Source: Hypholoma sublateritium FD-334 SS-4
Lineage: Eukaryota > Basidiomycota > Agaricomycetes > Agaricales > Strophariaceae
Direction: 5' to 3'
NCBI GenBank assembly: GCA_000827495.1
Contig: KN817572.1
Location: 186,001-250,000, forward strand
DNA length: 64,000 bases
The notes beneath the pieces were generated by a model. The model worked only from the letters and a program-made list of their open reading frames with translations. It ran no database searches and had not been told where the DNA came from. The number at the start of each line of letters is the position of its first letter. Position 1 is the first letter of the stretch. The position numbers and the translations under genes are program-made. This document shows positions 1 to 9,832 of this stretch, in pieces.

Positions 1-18
1 TCGCTGACGGTGCTACAG

Positions 19-484
19 GGCGAAGCGGTTCATCGCGGCGTGGCGGGTGCTGGTGGGGGTGTGGATGCCGAAGCGCCTGGACATGTCGGCGTCGGCGGTC
101 GCGCAGTACACGCAGCCGAAGACGCCGCCGCGCAGCGTGTGGATCGACAAGCCCGCCGCGCAGGAGATTACGGACTTTCAGCTGCAGCCCGAGCCGCCGG
201 TGAAGGCGCGCTCTGCGCGGCGACCGCCGTCCCGGCGGCTGATCCGACATGTGCTGCGTGCGCGCGTGGAGGCGGCGAACGCGCTGGCGGGGTTCCTGGG
301 CGAGATAGCGCGGACGCGGAAGCGGGTGCATGCAAGCGGGCACCTGGCGAAGGGGCGCGGGTGGCGCGATGGGGCGGAGGTTGTGGCGTATCTGCGGGAG
401 CGCGGGGCCAAGGTGCCGTCTGTGCCGCTGACGGACGAGTGGGCGGCGGGCAGCGACTACGAGGGATATACGACGGAGGAGTAG
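19..484 (+). CDS. 3' exon of a hypothetical protein (partial)
   Basis: This is the last coding exon of a gene that starts before the window. The bases just before it (GCTGAC then CTACAG) look like a branch site and a 3' splice site, so the exon probably begins near 19. It reads in one frame to TAG at 482-484. The product is basic and rich in Arg, Ala and Pro, with a predicted helical start (AKRFIAAWRVLVGVW) and an acidic tail ending DYEGYTTEE. I do not recognise the family. The upstream frame has a stop at 5-7, which supports the splice reading. A frame-shifted open frame covers the same bases and is a GC-rich shadow. Confidence 0.5.
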
Positions 485-740
485 ATTTGGGATTACATAC
501 ATTATGCTTACTAGTTGCTCAACGCCGGTGTTCAATGAAACGAGGCGCAGATGGTATCCGCGTGCTTCTGCGGTTGAGTAATGCGACGCGCCACCTGGCT
601 ACGCGGTGTCAGATTTGTGCGGGAGCAGGCCACGACGTTGGGATGGGCATTGTATTAGTGTGTGAATGGGGGAGGATCGGTGAAGGATGATTAGATTATC
701 AGCGCCTTGTCTGCGCAACGTTGCTCTTTCCCAAACCACC

Positions 741-1369
741 ATGGACTCGCTCTTCGCACAGACCCTGCGCGAGCAGGACGCCATCTTCTACGCAACATTC
801 CCCGCCGCCGCCGCGTCCAGGATCCAGGAGGAGGCCCAGCGCCAGCTGCAGCTGCACTACGACTACACCGACGACGTCCCGCCGCTCGAGGTCGCCTTCC
901 CGCCCAGCCCCGTCGAGCGCCCGCGCCATGCGCTGCACCCCGCACACCCGTACCACCACTTCGCCGCCCGCCACGTCAGCCCCGACCAGCGCCCCCACGC
1001 CCCGCCGCCGCCGCCGCCAGACCAGGTCCGCATCCACGCCATGCGCCTCAGCCCCCTCCCCCGCAACAAGCACCAGCCCCTCGAGAAGAAGCCCCCCCTT
1101 GCCTGCCTCTTCTGCCGCGGCCGCAAGATCGCCTGCGGCTCCCCGCTCCCCGGCAGCCCTGACAAGACCTGCAAGTGCGTGCCTGCCTTTGTCTGCCCCC
1201 TTTTGCTGACGTCCCCCGCAGTCAGTGCCAGCGCCGCTCGCTCCAGTGCGAGTACCCCTCCGAGAGCAGGCGCGGCATGCGCAAGAAAAAATCAGTCGAT
1301 GTCCCCGACACAGACACCCCGCCCAAAGAGGCCCCTGCCACCGATCCTGCTCCATCTGCCGCCGCCTAA
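741..1369 (+). CDS. Small Zn2Cys6 transcription factor
   Basis: Two exons, 741-1174 and 1222-1369, joined at a phase that rebuilds an unbroken cysteine cluster; 193 residues. The C-terminal third carries a binuclear zinc cluster: CLFCRGRKIAC, a loop, then TCNQC and a last Cys in LQCEY. The splice falls inside the Asn of TCNQC. The N-terminal half is rich in Pro, Ala and His and looks disordered. No fungal-specific transcription factor domain follows; the protein ends soon after a basic stretch (GMRKKK). Zn2Cys6 proteins bind CGG half-sites as nuclear regulators; the target is unknown. An in-frame ATG at 687 would add 18 residues, but 741 (MDSLFAQ) looks more natural. It converges with the checkpoint kinase gene downstream. 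Confidence 0.8.
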
Positions 1370-1540
1370 ATCCGTCCCTGCTTTCTTGTTGTTTTCTTGG
1401 GAATACTATCATATTGCTTTCATAGTTGTCGTCGCTTTCCAGCAGCCTGGCTCCATTCCCCAGTAGCCGCTTGTATATAATTTGTATTCCGTATCCCAGT
1501 CAAATTCTTGATACATGCCAATGTACATATTCAGTCTCAC

Positions 1541-3660
1541 TCAGTCCCGCCGTGCTGCCTTGCTCGTCCGCCGTGACGACCGCCGCGGCCCGTTCTGCCC
1601 TGCGTTTGCGCTGCTGCCAGGCGCGTCATCTTCCTGAAGGGGCGTCAGCTCTCCGCGCACACGCTTATTCAGACCTTTGGCTGCAGCACCTGGATTCCCG
1701 TCCCGCGCCGTCGCATACGCAATCATCTCTGCAGGCAGCTCCTCCCCCTCTTCCTCCTCCGCCAGCGCACGCCGATGCAGCCGCCTGGGGCGCGGCGAGC
1801 GCGAGCTCTCCGCGCCCTCCTCTTCAATGGGCGGCAGCGGCGGGTGCTCGACCGCCATCGAGTTGTCCACCGTCTCCGTCACCCCGTGGAACGGAAAGTG
1901 CTGTCGCAGCCAGTCGTGGTGCATCGCGTTCGTCAGCGACATGCGCCGCGTCGGGCGCTCCTGCAGCAGGTGCCGGATAAAGTCGTGGACTGAAAATACA
2001 ATGAGGTGAATAAGCGGTCTAGGTGCAGGTCACGCACTTTCTAGGCTCAGTCCGCGGCCTTCCAGAGCGGACCAGTCGACGCGGCGCGTCAGGATGCGCG
2101 TCCGCACGTCCACCGCGTCGTCCTCGTAGAACGGGCCCTGGTTCGTCACCCTGCCCCTTCATCAGAACAGCGGCACAGGCGGTGAAACGGGCACCTACAT
2201 GGAAAACACGATGACGCCCACGCTCCAGCTGTCCACCAGGTTGTCGTACCCGTCCGGCGCCTCCTGCACCACCTCGGGCGCGAGATAGGACGGCGTGCCG
2301 CACATCGTCTGCAGGGGTGTCAGCGCGGAAGCCACAAAAGCCTGCTGCTTACCCGGAGCATCGTCAGGCTGTCGACGACCTTGGCGAGCCCAAAGTCGGC
2401 CACTTTGATCAGCGGCGGGCGATCCATTGTGAGGAGCACATTCTGCGATACCGTCAGCACTCATAAATTAAAAGAAGAGGGGCTAACCTCGGGTTTCATG
2501 TCGCGATGGGTGATCCCTTTAGAGTGGATGTACTGTACTGCCGTTAATAGATGGGTTATTCGATGTGTTCCTGCTCACCGATAACGCGTCGCACATCTGG
2601 TACGTGATGTCCCTTGCATTCAGCTCCTCCAGCCCCGTCTCCGACTTGAGGATGTGCTCGAGCAGGTCCCCGCCCTCCACGAGCTCGAGCACCAGATCTG
2701 CCCAGCGTGAGCACACAAAACACCCCGGCCACGACACACGCACTGATGCTGTTGTCGTCGTGGAAGAACACCTCGACGAGCTTGCACACGTTGCGGTGCT
2801 CGAGCTTCTCCATGATGCTGATCTCGCGCGCGAACGTCGCGTGCCGCGACGCGCCGTTCTGGCGCACCGTCTTCGTCGCCCCGATCATCTTCACCGCGTA
2901 CCACGCGCCCGAGCTCTTGTGGATCGCGCGCCGCACCGCCGCGAAGGAGCCCTTGCCCAGCTCGATCCCGACGTCGTACGCCGCGTACAGCCCCGTCACC
3001 GGCGCCCCCGCCGCCGTGTGCCGGTACACGAACCCTGCGGGCTGATCAGCGCGCGATGCGGGCGGAGAAAAATGGCTCACGGTAGTCCTCGAGCCCGCCG
3101 TTGTGCGCCTGCGGGATCGACGTCCCGAACGCGATCTCGTTCCCGTCGTGCAGGATGCGCGTGTTGTACTTGCCGATCTTCTCCCCGTTGATCTGTAAAA
3201 GCATTAGTAGACCCCGGCGCGGGCGAGGGGGGGGACTCACAAAGGTGCCGTTGCTCGAGAGGTCCTGCACGGTGATGCTCGACTTGTCGTGGTCCTTGCC
3301 GTCCCAGGTGATCACGCAGTGCGTGTTGCCTGGCACCGGCGTCAGCGCCCACGGCGGCGGAGCGGGCGGGCGGTGGCACTCACTGATTTTGGGCCCGGGG
3401 AGCACGACCTGGTTCTGGTCGATGTTGCGCCCGATCGTGTACCGCGGGTGGATGCGCCAGAAGTCGATGCGCGTGAGCGCGACGCTGCACGGCTGCAGGA
3501 AGCCCCAGAGGTGGCTGTCCACCGCCGGGTCCGGCGGCTGCGACGCCTGCTGCGTCGACTGCGTCGGCTGCGTCTCCTCCTCGGCCTCCTGCGAGTCGTC
3601 CTGCGCACTCGCGTCGTCGTCGTGGTCCATGCCGTAGTCGATGGAGTCCTCTTCGTACAT
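1541..3660 (-). CDS. cds1: FHA-domain checkpoint kinase, Chk2/Cds1/Rad53 family
   Basis: A spliced gene. The N-terminus (MYEEDSIDYGMDHDDD) leads into a short SQ/TQ cluster with five SQ or TQ pairs in about 30 residues, the usual ATM/ATR target. The FHA domain follows, with YTIGRN, a KISNTHC turn restored by splicing, and SSNGTFINGEKIG. The kinase domain then shows the glycine loop ELGKGSFAAV, the ATP lysine in YAVKM, the catalytic loop THRDMKPE, DFGLAKVVD and GTPSYLAPEVV. The tail ends in a basic, Ser/Arg-rich stretch (RRSSRRTSKAARRD) that could serve as a nuclear signal. The family acts in the DNA damage and replication checkpoint. Exon order and motifs are clear; the limits of exons between 2000 and 2750 are approximate. 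Confidence 0.88.
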
Positions 3661-3817
3661 CTTGGGGGTATAGTGTAGGGAAGATGATCGCTCGCGAATC
3701 ACCGTGCTTTATATTTGGACGCGTTTGAAAGCCCGCTCAGTGGCCTTTCTCCTGGCCCTTTTATCATGCTGTGCTTTCATCTGCCTTTTTTTATTGTTGT
3801 ATTCTACGCAAACTCTA

Positions 3818-5532
3818 TCATAAATCCGGGACGCAAATTTCTCCATCGGCAGACGTGATAAAGCCCGGCTGGCAGGAGCCTGAAAGAAAAAAAGTCAGCA
3901 CGTTGCCCGAGGCGTGTGCAAGCACCCTTACCGATGGCACATTGTCCCCGTCGACACCGGACCTTGTCAACGTTAGGGATGGCGCTGCAGTCTCGCCCAC
4001 CGTCTGCGTTCTTCAGGCCCCCCACAGAGAACGCTACGCAGCCCCCGCATGATCTGTGCCGCCGTCAGCCCTTGCCCGGGCCCAAAAAAGTATGACTCAC
4101 TCAAGGTCGTTCTCAACATCCACACACTCGAAATTAGACGTCGAGTACTGGTGGACGTGCGCCTTGCGCCAGTTGTACCCGTACACCGGGCACGCCTTCT
4201 GCCCATGCCTGGCGCACATCGGCGCGTGGGCGACTGTGCGTCTTTTAAGGGTCGGCGCCGGAACATACGGAGACGACGCAGCTAATCGGGAAATTTAGAC
4301 GTCATATCGGGCAGAGAATTGGGGTCACATACGGCATACGCCGCTGCTCGACTGGGTGCATGTCGTGGAAATGGCCCAGGCGCCTGGTGTCGCGGAGCAC
4401 TGCGAGCTGATGCTCCCAGGGTTCGAATACGGCGCTTGGTTCGAACATCTATTATATAAATACGTTAATTCTTTTGGCAGGGACGGAAAGAAGGATCCCT
4501 CCTCACGCCTGGCAATTCGTATTCCCCGGATGGTCCTGAAAAAAAAGAAGTCAGCCTCATGATAAAAAGAACCAAGGGACGCGTACATTGAACCACCCCG
4601 CTGCGCATTGACAGCAGCTAGTCGCCGCTTGGATACTGTTGAACGACCCCGCCGCGCAATAGACGCAGGCCTGCAGGCCGCCCGTCGAGTAGGTACCGGG
4701 TGAGCATGCCTGCGGGTTGTTCTGGCCCGTCGAGCACTGGTACCCAGCCGGGCACCCAGTGCACGACGACGACCCCTGCACACTGGCGTACGTCCCAGTG
4801 GGACACTGCAGACACGCGGTCAGGCCACCCGGCGAGTAGTACCCTTGCTGGCATTGCTGCGCCCCGTTCGAAGTGCACGCATAGCCCGCGGGGCACGTAC
4901 CACAGGATGATGCCCCCGTCGAGAAGCTCCACGTCCCTGAAGGACAGCTCAGACACGAGCCGACCCCCCCTGGAGAGTAGTACCCGATGCTGCATGCCTG
5001 GGGCGTGGTCGTCCCTGTATTGGCGCACGAGTACCCTGCTGGGCATGCAGTACAGGTCGCTTGGCCGGATGCGGTGCCGTATGTTCCCGCTGGACACTGC
5101 GAGCAGCTCGTAGCGCCTGCGTTAGAGTAGTAGCCCTTCTGGCATATCTGGGGAGAAGAAGTCCCAGAATTGGCACATGTGTATCCCGCAGTACATGTGG
5201 TGCAGGATGCGGATCCTGTCGTACTTGTAAACGTTCCCGACGGGCAGGCTGTGTCGGAAGTTGCCTTGGTCGAAGATACGTAGTACCCTGCCCTGGCCAG
5301 AGTGCAGCTTTTGGCAGAGGATTCTATCAAAGTAACAGTGAAACAATGTCCTGGGAGGGGTGTACAATCACTTACGACTGCTGTAAGAACCAGCAGGACA
5401 GTCGGTACAAGGGGAACTTCCTGTGGACGAGTAGGTGCCGGCTGTGCACGAGGTAGCCCCAAAAGAATGTGGTACAAGGAGGGAGATCACCAGAAAAGTG
5501 GTCCAAATGTCCGCGGGCATTGACGTCGACAT
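3818..5532 (-). CDS. Secreted cysteine-rich protein with GCC2/GCC3-type repeats and CPL1-like domain
   Basis: Seven exons, all consistent in phase: 5532-5376, 5323-4587, 4535-4507, 4448-4333, 4281-4101, 4053-3932, 3879-3818; 467 residues. A signal peptide (TTFLVISLLVPHSFGA) is followed by many repeats of the type CPAGYSCANTG..PQAC..GYYSPGG, the ephrin-receptor-like GCC2/GCC3 pattern. The C-terminal part is a CPL1-like domain: KACPVYG, FECVDVENDLESCGGC, DCSAIPNVDKVRC and a final GSCQPGFI. In Cryptococcus this domain occurs in the secreted protein Cpl1. The product is probably extracellular or in the cell wall. Its role is not known. The first ATG is 5532; a second lies at 5520. An unspliced reading would stop early, so the small third exon matters. 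Confidence 0.85.
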
Positions 5533-5709
5533 CTACAGTGTGCAAGCGAAAGAGTGAAAATAGGGCATTGTCCCAAATGCTGCCCGAAAGGCACTGAAAA
5601 TTCTCCATGCTACGGCCAAAATATCACTACATTTTGGTGTCGGGTAAGCCCAGAATGAGTGATCCGTTACGGTGATCGAGATGGGTCAAAAACCGTCGTC
5701 CAAGCTTGA

Positions 5710-7021
5710 TCATAAAGAATGGAGCATGGATCTCAAAGAAATGTCGAGAGCGGCTATTTCTTTCGGTCCCGTGCGGCAACAACCACCCACTAAGAGGCGC
5801 TCGTTGATGCCTTCTGTTTCCACGATCCTGGCCAACTCTTGCGCCCATTCTTTGGCATCAGTCCCGACCGCAATCCACGCTTGCTGTGCCTCATCGTAAA
5901 TATCACTTCCGTTCGGATATAGGATCAACCATGGCGCTGATCTTTCATTTTGTTTGAAGTAGTTCTTGACCTGTACACTGAGAGGACGGATGTATTTCAA
6001 TGAGGTGCAATTGATTCCGAAACCAGACGGAGCGGCAAGTAGGTCCGCTGTCCCCTCTTTTCTGAAAGCTGCGTCGAGCAATTCAGTGAGTTGGACTTTG
6101 ACCCCGGGGCTTGAAGTGTCTTCGGGCAATTCTCCGTTGGGAAAGACGCAACTGATCCACCACGGCTTCGTCGTGTAGTCGCGTTTCTCCGCGGCAAGTC
6201 TCTGCTGCAGCCATCCCATCGCTTTCCGGATAGCCGTGACTTCTCTCCGAAGCGGGACCGTTTCAAAGGCGATGCAGTCTATGCACTCCCATGTTTGCGC
6301 TTCCGCAGCAAAAACAGCCAAGCGTTCCAAGTGGAAGTTTGCCAACGCATCGACAGCTAAGAGCTCATCCTCGGAGTTGTCGAACCGGTTTTTATTCGGA
6401 CCGCCGGGAATGTATTCGCGTGGGCCGTACGGTGGAGGATAGAATGCCTGGAATTCTTGCGTGGGTCGAAGCGTGGCACCGAAAGGGCCCAGCGAGAGCG
6501 CGACAAAAACAGATGGGTGACGGTCAGCGCATTGTTCTGCACCGCTATGAATTCCTGTGGCGGTCTGCGCCTGAAACCTCGATCTGGCTTCATGTGCGAG
6601 ATGTACCGATTGTCGCATGAGAGTCTTGGATGATTCTTCACCGAAACCCGCGCGACTAAAAGTCTCTAACGAGCATTGGTATCTATAAAAGTCTCTTCAG
6701 TTTGCATAGCATTTAGGACGAGAGCCGAAAATATACTTGCGTCGATGTGGAGATAAGCCTCGCTCCGGCCTCCAGAAATCCCAAGTGGGCCTTGACAAGC
6801 ACCTCTGGGTCACTTAAAATTGCATGGGCCGACCATAAAGGAGAGTTTGAGACAGATGGCCCAAGTTCAGCCTCCAAGACTGTCCCCTGTAAAAGTGGAT
6901 ATTTAGAGTTTAGACGATGTATGCCACAGCAACAAATTACGACACATACCAGGCCTCCATCCATGACAACGGGGGAATGTTGGAATAAGGTTTCAAATCC
7001 ATGTAGTAGATGCTGTGACAT
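5710..7021 (-). CDS. Homocysteine S-methyltransferase
   Basis: Three exons. The first starts with MSQHLLHGFETLF and runs to MDGGL; the second reads GTVLEAELG through to GARLISTSTYQC across the second intron; the third continues with LETFSRAGFGEES to the stop. The zinc site of the family is present: GINC near the middle and GGCCRTGP near the end. The enzyme moves a methyl group from S-methylmethionine or S-adenosylmethionine to homocysteine, giving methionine. The second intron (6740-6683) has a GC donor (GCAAGT) instead of GT. Only that choice keeps the frame and the conserved TYQC stretch, while the nearby GT gives a stop. Another in-frame ATG at 7063 would add 14 residues. Confidence 0.88.
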
Positions 7022-7063
7022 AACTATCAAAATACTGCTTCGTGGCTGCTTGATGACTGCCAA

Positions 7064-7765
7064 TGCAGTGACAGTTTTACAGCGCTAATCCAGGGATCAG
7101 GCCGGGCCGGCTCGAGAGATCCAAACCTCCACGGCCAACACAAAGGAATGTTTTACACACAAAGGCTAAGCCACGCCGTAATCTGGCCGTTATGCGCGAA
7201 GGTATGTGGCAGTATTCTCACGAAGCTGCGCAACGAATTCAAATGCGGCAAAGCAATCACTGATTTACGCTGCGGTAGCCTCTTCAGGATTTTTGGAGCA
7301 AAACAGGATATCTATATAAAAATCCCTTACATTGCTTTGGACTTTACCGGGCTTTACCTGGTGTATGTTTGGAATTTTATGAACACGCCAAGAATTACAA
7401 TGAAAGCATATCTACCAATGAGCTCACAACTATATCATATGATATTTCGAGGCACAGCCAAGATGCAGCAGCCAGCTAACATGACGGTTGGCAAAGTACT
7501 GGGTTCAAGGCCTTGACATCGGGGGCCTTGACATCGGAACTGCACAGTAGTATACCCATACAGAATTAGTAGAAGAATCGAGCATGCACAAGATTCATCT
7601 ATGTGGCTCATCGCCATCCCAATATATTCAGACAGGTATAGTGTATACATACAAAGTAAAAGTACAAGTCCAACCCTCGAAGTCCAATCTACGAGTACTA
7701 AGTGTGGCATCTACCATTTTGACGGAAGGCGTCCCGAAAAGCAATTAGAAACATTTATTGCGGGT
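7064..7765. other. Intergenic, no gene seen
   Basis: This stretch lies between the start of the methyltransferase gene and the end of the DOMON-b561 gene, so it holds the promoter of the first and the terminator region of the second. Short open frames on both strands have no recognisable domain and no good splice context. A short direct repeat (CCTTGACATCGG) occurs near 7510-7535. Confidence 0.5.
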
Positions 7766-9626
7766 TTATTGAACCGCCTTCTGATATCCATACGTAGTCT
7801 GTCCAAGATTGAAGTGACTCCGGTCATCATCGCCGTTGGAAATGTTTACCTTGGCACGTTCTTGTCTAAATTGTTTGGGCAAGAAGGAAAGCCCAACTGC
7901 ATATGATACTGGTAGGAGCTGGGAGAAAATGTGTAAGCTTTGAGCAGAGGCGCAATCTCATCCCGACGTACCACCACCCACACCCAGAATACAACATTGA
8001 CGGATTTAGGCAAGGCTTCCCGGCCAGTCGATACTACCCACTCATGATCATATCCAGAATGCACTTGGAAAAGAGCGAGGCCGATGATAGCTAAACCTAG
8101 AACCGCATGTAGATAATTCTGCGCGGGGCGGCGTTTACGATCAGCCTTCTTGACAAAGTGGATGAACGCTCCGAGACCACATTGAACAAGGTAAAGGACA
8201 AGAAGACCGATACCCCATTTCTAGTACGAGTGATCAATGATTGATAGATGGATGTAAAGTTCAAGTCGTATCATACCTTGTGATCATCATCGAAATGAAC
8301 AGCGTGGGCCTGGCTAACAGAGGCGATTCCAAGAGCAATGCCAACGATAATGACAATTCCAGCTTGGTTGGAAAAAGTAAGCAGCAATCGTCAAAACAAA
8401 CGGAGAATCAGTACCAATGCCGAATTGAACGATCCAATGACCCTGGAACCAATTAGATACGAAGGTTCGCATATACCGCGCCAGAAGGACACCAGCCGGC
8501 AAAAGCAGGAGAAATCCGATGGTGCAGAGGATGGCATGAGCAATAATTAACTTCTCATACTGAGCCAAAGGGATAGACAATGAGCCCCCTGACCCATCAG
8601 AGGCAGTCGGAGTTGTAGTGTTCCCCGAGGAACTGCCATTACTGGAGATTACGTTGGCTTGGAGGTTCAGCGTGAGAGTACCATAGTCAAGGTGTTGGAT
8701 GAGGGTCGCTGTTGGATCGGCCGAGTTAGGGTCGGTGGTGCCATAAGCATAGATGATGGGTTGAGTGACGTCCGTATTTGACTGAACAGGTATATCGGTA
8801 AGAACGCCAGGAAGAATGGAAAGGAAGAACTAACAGGGATCGTGTACGCCAGGCTAGGTGTCGTTGTCGAGATCTAGTTAGCGCAGATTTATTAGCTCGA
8901 TACTTTACCGCGCTGTCAAATGCATGTAAACACTAACCGTGCTTTGTGCTTGCAAGGCCGAAGCAGTTCTCGGAGGGCTGGAATCTGTTGTTGGCATCAC
9001 TTCACTTGAAGCCTTCCGCTGGGAGAGAATGACATCGCCATTATTCTGCCACATGATGACCATTGGTGTGTTGGCCATTTGGGAACCAAAACCCCTGGAC
9101 AAATACAAGAAATTAAGTCAAGGCCTTTGCGGAGAGAGACGATGCCATACATGGCCATCCATCCGAATTGAGCTTTACCAAGACCAGTGAGTACATCTGA
9201 CCTGGGAATGAGAATCGAAATGCTATACAGGCAGATAAAAAAGCGTACATGTAGTCTCCGATCCATTGACTGTTGCCGCTATGCACATGGTCTGTGGGTT
9301 ACTAATGAGCTTGGATTCTTGTCGCCAAAGCAAATAATGGGAGGTACCGAGCTGCATTGCGTGTCGCCAGTCACAGTGACTTGCGACGCCTGCGCCGCTG
9401 TTGCTGTTGAAGTTGAAGTTGAGGTTGAAGCTTGTGATGATGTCGTGGATGAGCTGCCGCCATCGCCGTCGTCGTTACTATCGTGCCCAGAATTTATACC
9501 ACGACCATAGCCCTAAAGATGTCGATGAGCGATGCTCAAGAGGGTAGCCCGTAATATACGGACCTGAGCAACGACGAGCTGGGATAGGAGAGGCAGAGAA
9601 ACACAAAAGAGACGAAGGAGGAACAT
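7766..9626 (-). CDS. DOMON (CDH-type cytochrome) plus cytochrome b561 membrane protein
   Basis: A gene with many introns. A signal peptide (MFLLRLFCVSLPLLSQLVVAQ) is followed by a low-complexity Ser/Thr linker. The DOMON or cellobiose-dehydrogenase-type haem domain comes next: CSSTMCIAATVNGS, GLGKAQFGWMAMGFG, QMANTPMVIMW and SQRKASSEVMP. The Met in GWMAMGFG sits where the family has a haem ligand. A second half spans the membrane several times with b561 histidines: EKLIIAHAILC, NWFQGHWIVQF, QNYLHAVLGL and FQVHSGYDHEW. The tail ends in GYQKAVQ. No flavin domain is present. Such proteins are thought to move electrons across the membrane, as in ferric reductases, but the substrate is not known. 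The start at 9626 gives a good signal peptide. Confidence 0.85.
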
Positions 9627-9832
9627 GATCGGCGGTAAGGGGGTAAGGAGGGACAAGGGAGGATTTAAAACGAAAGGAAAGCGGTGCTACGCGCTGCGCA
9701 GCGGCCTTGAGCTAACAGGAACAAGAAAACGGGGAAACGGGAGAGGGTGAGGATCCACTTGCTTGATGGGTGAGGTCTTGGCGAAGACGGGCGAAGGCAT
9801 CAGTCTATTATTAGGTCATAGTTACTTGTCAT

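Noticed and set aside
10..690. Open frame over the first gene and past its stop
   Set aside because: It is a GC-rich frame-shifted shadow of the exon ending at 484, with glycine- and alanine-rich sequence and no domain.
699..1412. Long minus-strand frame opposite the first Zn2Cys6 gene
   Set aside because: It lies antisense to a gene with a clear zinc cluster and is repetitive in Gly, Arg and Val, as expected from the C-rich plus strand.
7148..7516. 122-codon plus-strand frame in the gap after the methyltransferase gene
   Set aside because: No domain, no splice context, and composition unlike the neighbouring coding exons.
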